Shown here piece after piece: positions 9,661 through 18,456 of a stretch of 64,000 nucleotides of DNA. The notes beneath the pieces are model-generated. The model was not told the DNA's origin, did not search any database, and was given only the letters and a program-made list of their open reading frames with translations. Every line of letters starts with the position of its first letter. The first letter of the stretch is position 1. The position numbers and the translations under genes are program-made. The stretch is from Streptomyces sp. NBC_01298. GTDB lineage: Bacteria > Actinomycetota > Actinomycetes > Streptomycetales > Streptomycetaceae. The stretch is from contig NZ_CP108414.1 in assembly GCF_035978755.1 (NCBI RefSeq), positions 2,170,001 through 2,234,000 on the forward strand, in the 5' to 3' direction.

Positions 9661-10932
9661 TCAGGCGCGCCCGGCCGTCTTCTGCGTCTTGCGGGTGACC
9701 GAGTCGATCACCACGGTCGCGAGGAGGACCGCGCCGGTGATCATGTACTGGATCGGCGTCGCGATTCCCTCCAGTGCCAGACCGTACTGGATGGAGGTGA
9801 TGACCATGACGCCGAGGAGGGCGTTCCAGGTCCGGCCGCGGCCGCCGAAGAGGCTGGTGCCGCCGATGACGGCCGCCGCGATCACGTTCATCAGCAGGTC
9901 GCCGGCGCCGGCGCTCTGGTTGGCCGCGGCGATCTTGGAGGCCCAGAAGAGGCCGCCGATCGCCGCGAAGGTGCCGGCGATCGCGAAGACCGTGATCCGG
10001 ACCCGGTTCACGTTGATGCCGGCGCGCCGGGAGGCCTCGACGCTGCCGCCGAGGGCGAAGACCTGGCGGCCGAAGGCGGTGCGCCGCAGGAGGAAGTCCG
10101 TGCCGACCAGGGCCAGCACGAAGAGCACGATCGCCAGCGGCAGGCCCTTGTACTGGTTGAACACCATGGCCGGACCGAAGGTGAACACCGCGAGGAGACC
10201 GGTGCGCAGCAGGATCTCGCCGAGCGGACGGGAGGGAACACCCGCCGCCGCGCGGCGCCGGTTGTCCGAGAACGTGGCGAGGAAGTAGCCCACCACGGCG
10301 AGGGCGGCGAGCCCGTAGCCGACGGCCACGTCCGAGAAGAAGTACGTGGTCAGCTGCCCGACCACGCCCTCGGAGTCGAGGTTGATGGTGCCGTTGCTGC
10401 CGAGGATCTGCAGCATGGCGCCGGACCAGAAGAGCAGGCCCGAAAGGGTGACGGCGAAGGCCGGGGCGCCGATCTTGGCGAAGAAGAAGCCGTGGAGGGA
10501 GCCGATCAGGGCGCCTCCGGCGATCGCCGCGAGGATGGCCAGCCATTCGTTGACGCCGTTGGTGACCGAGAGGACGGCCACGATGGCGCCGGAGACGCCG
10601 GAGACGGAACCGACCGAGAGGTCGATCTCGCCGAGCAGCAGGACGAAGATGATGCCGACCGCCATCATGCCGGTGGCCGTCATCGTGATCGCGATGTTGG
10701 TGAGGTTCTCGGCGCCGAGGAAGTTCGAGTTCAGCCCCTGGAAGATGCTCCAGATGATGATCAGGCCGAGGACGACGGGCACGGAGCCCAGGTCGCCGGC
10801 CTTGAGCTTGCGGCCGAACTCGTTCACGTACCCGGCGAAGCCCTGCTCGCGTACGAGCAGGCGGGGGTCCACGGCCGGTATGGCGTCGTGGGCGGCGGCC
10901 GGATTGACGGGGTCTATGTGCTGGGTGCTCAC
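9661..10932 (-). CDS. xylH: Sugar ABC transporter permease, XylH type
   Basis: 423 residues from a GTG at 10932 that overlaps the stop of the ATPase gene (GTGA), so the two are translationally coupled. About ten hydrophobic segments and the GEIDLSVGSVSG block are typical of the ribose/xylose branch (CUT2) of carbohydrate permeases. The C-terminus has the conserved GGTSLFGGRG block. It forms the membrane channel with the XylG ATPase and receives sugar from XylF. The name rests on gene order and on its resemblance, from memory, to the S. coelicolor xylFGH set. Confidence 0.87.
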   Translation of the reverse strand: MSTQHIDPVNPAAAHDAIPAVDPRLLVREQGFAGYVNEFGRKLKAGDLGSVPVVLGLIIIWSIFQGLNSNFLGAENLTNIAITMTATGMMAVGIIFVLLLGEIDLSVGSVSGVSGAIVAVLSVTNGVNEWLAILAAIAGGALIGSLHGFFFAKIGAPAFAVTLSGLLFWSGAMLQILGSNGTINLDSEGVVGQLTTYFFSDVAVGYGLAALAVVGYFLATFSDNRRRAAAGVPSRPLGEILLRTGLLAVFTFGPAMVFNQYKGLPLAIVLFVLALVGTDFLLRRTAFGRQVFALGGSVEASRRAGINVNRVRITVFAIAGTFAAIGGLFWASKIAAANQSAGAGDLLMNVIAAAVIGGTSLFGGRGRTWNALLGVMVITSIQYGLALEGIATPIQYMITGAVLLATVVIDSVTRKTQKTAGRA

Positions 10933-11708
10933 TTGCGGGCCTCCCCGGTGCGGGCCGCCCGGCGGGTCACGGCGTTGTCCGTGGCCCCGGTGATGGCGGA
11001 GATGATCTCTTCCTGCGACGTGTCCTTCACGGAGAAGACGCCGTTGTTGCGGCCCAGCCGCAGGACGGCCACCTTGTCGGCCACGGCCTTCACGTCGGCC
11101 ATGTTGTGGCTGATGAGGATGACGGCGTGACCGCGCTCGCGCAGCCGCTCGACCAGGTCGAGCACCTGTGCGGTCTGCTCGACGCCGAGGGCGGCGGTGG
11201 GCTCGTCGAGGATCACGAGCTGGGGCTCGCCCAGCATGGAGCGGGCGATCGCCACGGTCTGGCGCTGACCGCCGGAGAGCGAGGCGATGGGGATGCGGAC
11301 ACTGGGGATCCGGATGGACAGGGTGGTCAGGAGCTCGCGTGCGCGCCGCTCCATCTCCACCTCGTCGAGGATGCCGCGCCGCTTGAGCTCGCGTCCCAGG
11401 AAGAGGTTGCCGACGACGTCGATGTTGTCGCACAGCGCGAGGTCCTGGTAGACCGTCGCGATGCCCAGGTTCTGGGCGTCGTGGGGCTTGGTGATCGAGA
11501 CCGGGCGGCCCTCCCACTCGATGACGCCGTCATCGATGGGGTGCACGCCGGCGATCGTCTTGACCAGCGTGGACTTACCGGCGCCGTTGTCGCCGACGAG
11601 GGCGACCACCTCGCCGGAGTGGATCTCGAGTTCTACGTCGGTGAGGGCCTGAACGGCGCCGAACCGCTTCGAGACCCCTCGCAACGCCAGTACGGGCGCA
11701 GCGGACAC
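10929..11708 (-). CDS. xylG: Sugar ABC transporter ATP-binding protein, XylG type
   Basis: About 259 residues, a single ABC domain: Walker A GDNGAGKSTL, signature LSGGQRQTVAIAR, Walker B LVILDEPTAAL and a switch His in LISHNMADV. Many CUT2 ATPases are two-domain, so one domain is the short form. AAGGAG lies directly against an ATG at 11717 but nine bases before a GTG at 11708, so I prefer the GTG. The gene follows xylF after a gap with two hairpins and repeated operator-like sites, and overlaps xylH. Confidence 0.86.
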   Translation of the reverse strand: MSAAPVLALRGVSKRFGAVQALTDVELEIHSGEVVALVGDNGAGKSTLVKTIAGVHPIDDGVIEWEGRPVSITKPHDAQNLGIATVYQDLALCDNIDVVGNLFLGRELKRRGILDEVEMERRARELLTTLSIRIPSVRIPIASLSGGQRQTVAIARSMLGEPQLVILDEPTAALGVEQTAQVLDLVERLRERGHAVILISHNMADVKAVADKVAVLRLGRNNGVFSVKDTSQEEIISAITGATDNAVTRRAARTGEARK

Positions 11709-11777
11709 ATGAACCATCTCCTTGCCGCCTGACCGGCGGGGATGTCGTGCAAAAGAGCAGGACCACGGGGGATTGAG

Positions 11778-11809
11778 AGAAACGTTTCTGTTTGTGGAGA
11801 AACGATTCT
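11778..11809. promoter_or_regulatory. Two operator-like 12-mers upstream of xylG
   Basis: AGAAACGTTTCT (perfect palindrome, 11778-11789) and AGAAACGATTCT (11798-11809) lie 20 bp apart, two helical turns, in the xylF-xylG gap. GAAACGTTTC is a typical LacI-family core; the ROK regulator next door is an alternative binder. Confidence 0.5.
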
Positions 11810-11812
11810 GTT

Positions 11813-11861
11813 CTGTCCGGCGCCCCGCCGGTGGCGGGATGGAGGCGGGAGCGCCGGACAG
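11813..11861 (-). terminator. Hairpin between xylF and xylG (11-bp arms)
   Basis: CTGTCCGGCGC pairs with GCGCCGGACAG. Together with a second hairpin at 11875-11896 it may stop most transcripts after xylF, or protect the xylF mRNA end, so that binding protein exceeds transporter. Confidence 0.55.
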
Positions 11862-11874
11862 GACAGGCATGGGG

Positions 11875-11896
11875 GCCGCTCGGCGGACCGAGCGGC
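11875..11896 (-). terminator. Second hairpin just past the xylF stop
   Basis: GCCGCTCGG pairs with CCGAGCGGC over a four-base loop, 8 bp beyond the xylF stop codon. There is no U-run, as is common for Streptomyces terminators. Confidence 0.6.
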
Positions 11897-11903
11897 GGGG
11901 GCC

Positions 11904-13019
11904 TTACTTCAGGCCGATGGCGGCGCAGGCGGCCGCGTACTTGTCGGTGCAGATCTCGTCGATCGTGTAGACGTTGTCGCGGACGACCGTGTCCTTGACG
12001 TTCGCCTTGGTCAGCGAGACGACCGGGATCAGCAGGGACGGGACGCCCTTGGTGGTGGGGCTGTCGACCTTGGCGGTGGCGGTGGTCGCGATCGGCTCGC
12101 CCTGGGCGAGCGCGACGGCCATCTTCGCGGCGGCCTCGGCCTCGGGGGCGTACGGCTTGTAGACGCTCATGAACTGCTCGCCCGCGACGATCCGCTGCAC
12201 ACCGGCGAGTTCGGCGTCCTGACCCGTGACCGGGGGCAGGGGGGACACGCCGGCCGCCTTGAGGGCGGTGATGATGCCGCCCGCCATGCCGTCATTGGCG
12301 GAGTAGACGCCGATGACCTTGTCCTTGCCGAGCGCCGAGAGGGCGGCCGCCATGTTGGTGTTGGCGTTCTCCGGCTTCCACTCGACGGTGTCGTACTCCT
12401 TGCCGACGTTCACGTTGCCGTCGAGGACGGAGTGCGCGCCCTTCTTGAACAGCGCGGCGTTCGGGTCGGTGACCGAGCCGTTCATCATGACGATCTGGCC
12501 GTCCTTGGCCTTGGCGCCCAGGGCCTCCAGGAGCGCCTTGCCCTGGACCTTGCCGACCTCTTCGTTGTCGAAGGAGGTGTAGGCGTCGATCGGGCCCTCG
12601 GCCAGGCGGTCGTAGGCCACGACCGGGATGCCGGCCTCCTTGGCCTTCTTGACCGAGCCGGCGATGGCCTTGGAGTCCACCGCGTCGATGATCAGGACGT
12701 TCACCTTGTTGGTGATCATCGTGTCGACCTGCGAGTTCTGCGTGGTCGCGTCCTGCTTCGCGTTGGCGTAGACGACCTCGCCCTTGCCTGCGGTGAGGTC
12801 CTTGACCGCCTTCTCGATGAGCGGCTTGTCGAACTTCTCGTAACGCGCGGTCTGGTTCTCCGGCAGGAGCAGACCGACCTTCACGGCGCCGCCCTTGACG
12901 GCGCCGGAGGCGGTGTCCGTCTTGTCGCCGGCCTCCTTCGCGCTGCCACAAGCGGCGAGCGAAACGGCCATGGTGCCGGCGGCGACTGCGACGGCAACTC
13001 TGCGCATACGCGTGTTCAT
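11904..13019 (-). CDS. xylF: Sugar ABC transporter substrate-binding lipoprotein, XylF type
   Basis: 371 residues from an ATG at 13019 with GGGAGG nine bases upstream. The signal peptide ends in the lipobox SLAACG (Cys about residue 24), so the protein is a membrane-anchored exported lipoprotein. The mature part has the periplasmic-binding type I fold (LLLPENQTARYEKFD, IIDAVDSKAIAG, YSANDGMAGG), as in xylose and ribose binders. It is first in the xylFGH operon and downstream of its probable ROK regulator. The exact sugar is inferred from context. Confidence 0.89.
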   Translation of the reverse strand: MNTRMRRVAVAVAAGTMAVSLAACGSAKEAGDKTDTASGAVKGGAVKVGLLLPENQTARYEKFDKPLIEKAVKDLTAGKGEVVYANAKQDATTQNSQVDTMITNKVNVLIIDAVDSKAIAGSVKKAKEAGIPVVAYDRLAEGPIDAYTSFDNEEVGKVQGKALLEALGAKAKDGQIVMMNGSVTDPNAALFKKGAHSVLDGNVNVGKEYDTVEWKPENANTNMAAALSALGKDKVIGVYSANDGMAGGIITALKAAGVSPLPPVTGQDAELAGVQRIVAGEQFMSVYKPYAPEAEAAAKMAVALAQGEPIATTATAKVDSPTTKGVPSLLIPVVSLTKANVKDTVVRDNVYTIDEICTDKYAAACAAIGLK

Positions 13020-13137
13020 TACTTGAACCTCCCTGACGAGGCCGCAGCACTGCGGCCGAGGTGGATGTGAGTCAACCCCGGCCGCGAGTTTGTCGTCAAG
13101 GAGTGAATGCTTAACGAGATGACAACGACGCCATTCG
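13020..13137. promoter_or_regulatory. xylF promoter region with split TAACGA/TCGTTA inverted repeat
   Basis: The gap between the ROK gene and xylF holds TAACGA (13112-13117) and its complement TCGTTA (13135-13140, touching the ROK stop). This AT-rich half-site pair is a candidate ROK operator. Confidence 0.35.
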
Positions 13138-14352
13138 TTATCTAACTGAAGACAAGACGGCGGGAGCTCGCACTCCACTTCCATTTTGCGCCAAAAGCGT
13201 CGAATCGCCCATCTCACTCAGTACGAGAGCCAGCGCGCCCAGTACCTCGGCCCGCCCGCCCAGGGACCCCGTGAGCACCGAAAGCTGCCGGGCGGCACTG
13301 GGGATCGCGTACCTCCCCACGGATTCACGGATGGGGGCCAGGACCAGTTCACCCGCGTCCGCGAGCGAGCCGCCCAGGACCACCCGGCTGGGGTTCAGGA
13401 GGTTGCACAGGCTGGCCACTCCGCTGCCGATGTGGCGGCCCACGTCCGTGATGACCCGGCGGCAGCCGGGGTCCCCGTCACGGGCCAGCTCCACCACCCG
13501 CTCCATCGTCAACTCCGGCCCGTGGCTGCTCTGCAGGAGCGGCAGCACGTACCGGGCGGCGGCGAAGGTCTCCAGGCAGCCGCGGTTGCCGCAGCGGCAG
13601 ACCGGACCCGATTCGTCCAGGGTGATGTGCCCTATCTCGCCGGCCGTGCCGCCGGGTCCGCGGTAGATCTGGCCGTTGATGACCAGCCCCGCGCCGACCC
13701 CGCTGGCGACCTTGATGTAGGCCAGGTCCTTCACTCCCCGGCCACTCCCCCAAACGAGTTCGCCGAGGGCTCCCAGGTTCGCGTCGTTGTCCACGTAGAC
13801 CGGTACGCCCAGGCGCTGCGAGAGCTCGCGCCGCGGGTTGATCCCGGCCCAGCCCGGCAGGATCGCGGTGGACCCGAGGGTGCCGGACTCCACGTCGATG
13901 GGACCCGGTACCCCGAGCCCGACGCCTATGACCTTGTCGCGGCCGATCCCTATGCCCTCGACGAGCCGCCCCACCAGGGCTTCCGCCCGGTCGAAGCCGT
14001 CGACCCAGGAGGCGTCCACGTCCAGCGGCTCGGACTCCTCTGCCAGCACCTGGTGGGCCAGGTTCCCCACCGCCACCCTCAGATGGGTGTGGCCGAAGTC
14101 GACGCCGATCACGATGCCGGCGTCACCGCTGAGCGAGACGCTGCGGGCCCGCCTGCCCCCGGCGGAGGTGTCCGTGACCTCGACGGTCCCGGCCTCCTTG
14201 AGCTCCCGGACGATGTTGGAGACCGTGGCCGCCGACAGTCCGGTGCTCCGGGCGATCTCCGCCTGGGTCAGCGAACCGGCGAGCCGCACCGCCCGTACGA
14301 CGCGCTCCAGATTGGCGCGATGCAGCGAAGACTGCGATCCGGGAGTCTGCAC
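13138..14352 (-). CDS. rok7B7: ROK family transcriptional regulator (Rok7B7-like)
   Basis: 404 residues. The N-terminal winged helix (about 15-70) contains LTQAEIARSTGLSAATVSNI, and the ROK sugar-kinase-like domain follows with an ATP-type DFGHTHLRV strand. The zinc motif GEIGH with CRCGNRGCLE is intact. ROK regulators of this size are sugar-responsive repressors or activators. From memory, Rok7B7 in S. coelicolor sits between ngcEFG and xylFGH and controls xylFGH, carbon repression and antibiotics. Here it stands in the same place, except that mgtA-mgtC lies between it and ngcG. Confidence 0.87.
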   Translation of the reverse strand: MQTPGSQSSLHRANLERVVRAVRLAGSLTQAEIARSTGLSAATVSNIVRELKEAGTVEVTDTSAGGRRARSVSLSGDAGIVIGVDFGHTHLRVAVGNLAHQVLAEESEPLDVDASWVDGFDRAEALVGRLVEGIGIGRDKVIGVGLGVPGPIDVESGTLGSTAILPGWAGINPRRELSQRLGVPVYVDNDANLGALGELVWGSGRGVKDLAYIKVASGVGAGLVINGQIYRGPGGTAGEIGHITLDESGPVCRCGNRGCLETFAAARYVLPLLQSSHGPELTMERVVELARDGDPGCRRVITDVGRHIGSGVASLCNLLNPSRVVLGGSLADAGELVLAPIRESVGRYAIPSAARQLSVLTGSLGGRAEVLGALALVLSEMGDSTLLAQNGSGVRAPAVLSSVR

Positions 14353-14658
14353 GACTCATCCACTCCTGCCCATAAGCAACGGCAAGCCGTCGCCCCCCGG
14401 CCAGGGCCGTCAGCGGCTGCGTGCTCCGGCTGACACGAGACCCCGGCGTCTCTCCAACTTGTGAACCTTAAGTCGAGCCTTTGCGCCTCGCGACGTCAAG
14501 AGGTCGCCACAGTACGAAATCGGCTACTACCGGTCATAAGTATGAGAGAAACCTCCATCCTGATCGTGCTACGGTCGCCGTGGCGCTGGTCAATACGGTC
14601 TTCACGGCCGGATCGGGCGCCCTCTGTCATGCAAGCGCTACGCAAGGAGGTGTTCGGG
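14353..14658. other. Divergent intergenic region between the ROK gene and the mgtA leader
   Basis: About 300 bp holding the leftward ROK promoter and the rightward mgtA promoter. I could not fix either promoter and see no gene with a convincing ribosome site before 14659. Confidence 0.4.
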
Positions 14659-14700
14659 ATGAGTCCCGATCGAAGTCCTTGCAGCGCTCTCTTCGGCTGA
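14659..14700 (+). CDS. Possible 13-residue leader peptide upstream of mgtA
   Basis: AAGGAGG stands eight bases before an ATG at 14659, an ideal ribosome site, and the frame closes after 13 codons (MSPDRSPCSALFG). It lies 242 bp upstream of mgtA. Enteric mgtA leaders encode short Pro/Asp-rich peptides (MgtL) that sense magnesium through ribosome stability. The S-P-D-R-S-P start here is similar in kind, not in sequence. Function is inference. Confidence 0.45.
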   Translation: MSPDRSPCSALFG

Positions 14701-14942
14701 GCTCCCTGAGCGGCCGTTCTCTCTTCGAGTGTGCACGCCCGCGGCCCCGCGCCGCCTCCGTGCGTTTCTGCATTCATCTTCGTCACCCCTTCCGCACGCC
14801 CTGACGCTTCCGTCGGGCGCGCGTCATCCATGCCCATCGGCGTGCCCCGTGGCCGTACGTGCCACCTGACGCCGACCCATGATCACTCCACGTGACCGCT
14901 CGGCTTCGCGCTGCCCGGACACCGTGGAGGGAGGTTTTTGCC
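14701..14942 (+). promoter_or_regulatory. Long mgtA 5' leader
   Basis: About 240 bp between the leader ORF and the mgtA start with several GC-rich stems (for example near 14840-14875) and no gene on either strand that I can support. Such a long untranslated stretch before a magnesium transporter suggests RNA-level control. Confidence 0.4.
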
Positions 14943-17663
14943 ATGACCATGCTCACCCCCCGTACCCCCACGAAGCTCGCACCCCCGGGCCGGGCCCGCC
15001 GCGAGCGCAAGACCGCCGAGCTGGAGGCCCGTACCCGGGTCGTCGGCGAGCGGCTCGCCGAGGTCAGCGCCCGCCCGGGCGTCCAGGTCCTGCAGGAGGT
15101 GGACGCCTCCCGTAACGGCCTCACCCACACCGAGGCCGCGCTGCGCCTGGAGCGCCACGGCTCCAACGTCATCGCCCAGGAGCGCGCGCCGCGCTGGTAC
15201 GTCCAGCTGGCGAAGGCGTACGCGAACCCCTTCATCGCCGTCCTGGTCTTCCTCGCGGCCGTCATGTACTGGCAGGAGCCCGGCGACCCGGGCGTCGTCA
15301 TCCTCTCCGTGATGGTCGGGATCAGCGGCGTGCTGCGCTTCTGGCAGGAGTACCGCTCGGGCCGCGCGGCCGACGCCCTCAAGCAGCTCGTCACCACCAC
15401 CTGTGCGGTGCAGCGCCGGGCCGGCAGCGGCTCCGGACCCACCACCTTCGAGATCCCGATGGACCAGGTGGTCCCGGGCGATGTGGTCAAGCTGGCCGCC
15501 GGCGACCTGATCCCGGCCGACCTGCGGCTCATCACCTCCAAGGACCTGATGGTCAGCCAGGCCGCGCTGTCCGGCGAGTCCCTGCCGGTCGCCAAGGCCG
15601 ACACCCGCTCGGACGACCTCGGCCAGTCCCGGACCACCGACCCCGTCGAGGCCGACAACATCTGCCTGATGGGCACCTCGGTGACCTCGGGGACCGCTAC
15701 CGGAGTCGTCGTCGCCACCGGCGCCGACACCTACTTCGGCTCGATGGCCGGCTCCCTGGTCGGCGAGCGCCCGGAGACCAACTTCGACACCGGCGTGCGC
15801 AAGGTCAGCTTCCTGCTGATCCGCTTCATGCTGGTGATGGTCCCCGTCGTCTTCATGATCAACGGCTTCACCAAGGGCGACTGGGAGGCCGCCTTCCTCC
15901 TCGGCATCGCCGTGGCGGTCGGCCTGACCCCCGAGATGCTGCCGATGGTGGTCTCGGCCAACCTGGCGCGCGGCGCCATGGCGATGTCCAAGCGCAAGGT
16001 CGTCGTCAAGCGGCTCAACGCGATCCAGAACCTGGGCGCCATGGACGTCCTCTGCACGGACAAGACCGGCACCCTCACCGAGGACCGGATCGTCCTGGAC
16101 CGCTACCTGGACGTGCACGGCGACGACGACAACGAGGTCCTGGAGTACGGCTACCTCAACTCGCACTTCCAGACCGGCCTGAAGAACCTGATGGACCAGG
16201 CGGTCATCGACCGCGTGGGCGAGGCCGAGGAGGTTGTCGTCGATGCCCGTTTCTCGATGGTCGACGAGATCCCCTTCGACTTCGCCCGGCGCCGGATGTC
16301 CGTGGTCCTCAACCGCAACAGCATCGTGGGCGACCTCGGCCGCTCCGAGCACGTCATGATCACCAAGGGTGCCGTCGAGGAAGTCCTCGCCCTGTGCACC
16401 CACATGACGGACCGCGGGCAGAGGGTCGAGCTGACCGAGCAGCTGCGGTGGCACGTCTCGCGCATCGCCGAGGACAACAACCGCAAGGGCCTGCGCGTCC
16501 TGGCCGTCGCCACCCGCACGATGAGCACCCCCCGCGACACCTACACGGTCGCCGACGAGGACCAGCTGACCCTGGTCGGCTTCCTCGCCTTCCTCGACCC
16601 GCCGAAGGCCGACGCGGCCCAGGCCCTGCAGGGTCTGGCCGACAAGGGCATCGCGGTCAAGGTGGTGACCGGCGACAACGAGCTCGTCGCCGCCCGGGTC
16701 TGCGCCGATGTCGGCCTCACCGTCGGCCACGTGGTCGGCGGCACCGAGATCGACATCCTCGACGATGCCGAACTGCGCGCGCTGGCCGCCCGTACGACGG
16801 TCTTCGCCAAGATCAACCCGGTCCAGAAGGCCCGGATCGTACGGGCCCTGCAGGCCGACGGCCACACCGTCGGCTTCCTCGGCGACGGCATCAACGACGC
16901 GGCCGCGCTGCGCGACGCCGACGTCGGCATCTCGGTGGACACCGCCGTGGACATCGCCAAGGAGTCCGCCGACATCATCCTGCTGGAGAAGGACCTGACC
17001 GTCCTGGAGCAGGGCGTGATCCAGGGCCGGACCACCTTCGGCAACACGATCAAGTACATCAAGATGACGGCCAGTTCCAACTTCGGCAACGTCTTCTCGG
17101 TCCTGGTGGCGAGCGCCTTCATCCCCTTCCAGCCGATGCTGGCGATCATGCTGCTGATGCAGAACCTGGTCTACGACATCGCCCAGCTGGCCACGCCGTG
17201 GGACCGGATGGACGAGGAGTACCTGCGCAAGCCCCGCAACTGGGACGCCAAGGGCATCGGCCGCTTCATGCTGTGCATCGGCCCGATCAGCTCCATCTTC
17301 GACATCGCGATGTTCGTGATCATGTGGAACGTGTTCGCCGCCAACAGCGAGGCGAGCCAGGCGCTCTTCCAGTCCGGCTGGTTCATCGAGGGCCTGCTCT
17401 CGCAGACCCTGATCGTCCACATGATCCGTACCCGCAAGATCCCCTTCATCCAGTCCCGCGCCTCCTGGCCGGTGATGGTGATGACCGTCCTCGCGGTGCT
17501 GACCGGGCTCTACCTGCCCTTCTCGCCGCTTGCCTCCTCGCTGGGCTTCGTGGCCCTGCCGGCGAGCTACTTCCCGTGGCTGATCGGCGTGCTGCTGGCG
17601 TACTGCACGCTCACGCAGCTGCTGAAGACCGTGTACATCCGCAAGTTCGGCACCTGGCTCTAA
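14943..17663 (+). CDS. mgtA: Magnesium-translocating P-type ATPase
   Basis: 906 residues from an ATG at 14943 behind GGAGGGAGG; the frame is open further upstream but lacks a ribosome site. P-type hallmarks are complete: phosphorylation motif DKTGTLTED (Asp373), actuator SGES, TGDN and GDGINDA. The NPF in the first membrane region and the C-terminal six-helix block match the MgtA/MgtB group (P3B), which imports Mg2+ down its electrochemical gradient. It is followed 28 bp later by an mgtC-like gene, the classical pairing. Confidence 0.93.
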   Translation: MTMLTPRTPTKLAPPGRARRERKTAELEARTRVVGERLAEVSARPGVQVLQEVDASRNGLTHTEAALRLERHGSNVIAQERAPRWYVQLAKAYANPFIAVLVFLAAVMYWQEPGDPGVVILSVMVGISGVLRFWQEYRSGRAADALKQLVTTTCAVQRRAGSGSGPTTFEIPMDQVVPGDVVKLAAGDLIPADLRLITSKDLMVSQAALSGESLPVAKADTRSDDLGQSRTTDPVEADNICLMGTSVTSGTATGVVVATGADTYFGSMAGSLVGERPETNFDTGVRKVSFLLIRFMLVMVPVVFMINGFTKGDWEAAFLLGIAVAVGLTPEMLPMVVSANLARGAMAMSKRKVVVKRLNAIQNLGAMDVLCTDKTGTLTEDRIVLDRYLDVHGDDDNEVLEYGYLNSHFQTGLKNLMDQAVIDRVGEAEEVVVDARFSMVDEIPFDFARRRMSVVLNRNSIVGDLGRSEHVMITKGAVEEVLALCTHMTDRGQRVELTEQLRWHVSRIAEDNNRKGLRVLAVATRTMSTPRDTYTVADEDQLTLVGFLAFLDPPKADAAQALQGLADKGIAVKVVTGDNELVAARVCADVGLTVGHVVGGTEIDILDDAELRALAARTTVFAKINPVQKARIVRALQADGHTVGFLGDGINDAAALRDADVGISVDTAVDIAKESADIILLEKDLTVLEQGVIQGRTTFGNTIKYIKMTASSNFGNVFSVLVASAFIPFQPMLAIMLLMQNLVYDIAQLATPWDRMDEEYLRKPRNWDAKGIGRFMLCIGPISSIFDIAMFVIMWNVFAANSEASQALFQSGWFIEGLLSQTLIVHMIRTRKIPFIQSRASWPVMVMTVLAVLTGLYLPFSPLASSLGFVALPASYFPWLIGVLLAYCTLTQLLKTVYIRKFGTWL

Positions 17664-17691
17664 GAGCCCTGCGAAAAGGAAGGACGGGCCG

Positions 17692-18417
17692 ATGATGCTC
17701 ACCGAATGGGAGATGGCCGGGCACCTGGTCTCGGCGCTCGGATTCGGGGCGGCCATCGGCCTGGAACGGCAGTGGCGGGCCCGGATGGCGGGCCTGCGGA
17801 CCAACGCCCTGGTGGCGGGCGGGGCCGCGCTGTTCGTGCTGCTCTCGCAGTACGGGTTCATGAGCGAGGTCTCGGAGGTCCAGTACGACGGCTCGCGGGT
17901 CGCCGCCCAGATCGTCTCGGGGATCGGCTTCCTGGGCGCCGGCGTGATCATGCGCGACGGGCTGAGCGTCCGGGGACTGAACACGGCCGCCACCCTGTGG
18001 TGTTCGGCGGCCGTGGGCTGCCTGGCGGGCACCGGGATGTTCGTCCTGGCGGCCTGCGGCACGGTGGGCGTGGTGGGGGCGAACCTCCTGCTGCGCCCGC
18101 TGGGCCGGCGGATGGACCGCGAGCCGGGGGGCGGGGCCGAAGTGGCCACCGACTTCCACTTCGAGGCCGTGTGCCTGGAGGCGGAGGAGGCCCACATCCG
18201 CCACCGGCTGGTCGACGCGCTGGGCCGGCCGGGCTACCAGCTGCGCTCGATCCGCAGCCAGGACGGCCCGGAGGCCGGCCTGGTCACGGTGTCCGCACTG
18301 CTGACCGCCGAGGGCGAGGGGGGCCGGATGCTCGAGGAAGCCGTCAGCAACCTCTCTCTCGACCCCTCCGTCTCGGCGGTCAGCTGGTCGGTCGTGCCCG
18401 ACCCCTCCGCCGCGTGA
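17692..18417 (+). CDS. mgtC: MgtC/SapB family membrane protein
   Basis: 241 residues behind GAAAAGGAAGG. The N-terminal four or five helices include the family block AAIGLERQWRARMAGLRTNA and the AAQIVSGIGFLGAGVIMRDG segment with its conserved Arg and Asp. A cytoplasmic ACT-like tail (about 150-241) follows. MgtC proteins help survival at low Mg2+, and some act on ATP synthase or on MgtA turnover. The gene forms an operon with mgtA and is convergent with ngcG. Confidence 0.9.
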   Translation: MMLTEWEMAGHLVSALGFGAAIGLERQWRARMAGLRTNALVAGGAALFVLLSQYGFMSEVSEVQYDGSRVAAQIVSGIGFLGAGVIMRDGLSVRGLNTAATLWCSAAVGCLAGTGMFVLAACGTVGVVGANLLLRPLGRRMDREPGGGAEVATDFHFEAVCLEAEEAHIRHRLVDALGRPGYQLRSIRSQDGPEAGLVTVSALLTAEGEGGRMLEEAVSNLSLDPSVSAVSWSVVPDPSAA

Positions 18418-18445
18418 GCGCGGGCGCTCGTGAGCGGAGGCGCTC
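18416..18445. terminator. Tandem GAGCG/CGCTC hairpins between mgtC and ngcG
   Basis: GAGCG-CGCTC occurs twice in 30 bp in the convergent gap. Either short stem, or the longer alternative pairing, could end transcription from both sides. Confidence 0.4.
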
Positions 18446-18456
18446 CTTGCGCGTGG

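Noticed and set aside
7618..11130. 1170-codon open frame on the plus strand
   Set aside because: It is antisense to dxs and xylH, low in motif content and rich in Ala/Gly/Val/Asp/Arg, as expected for a shadow of high-GC genes.
14892..14942. Longer mgtA start at 14892
   Set aside because: The ribosome site GGAGGGAGG lies after this codon and points to the ATG at 14943.
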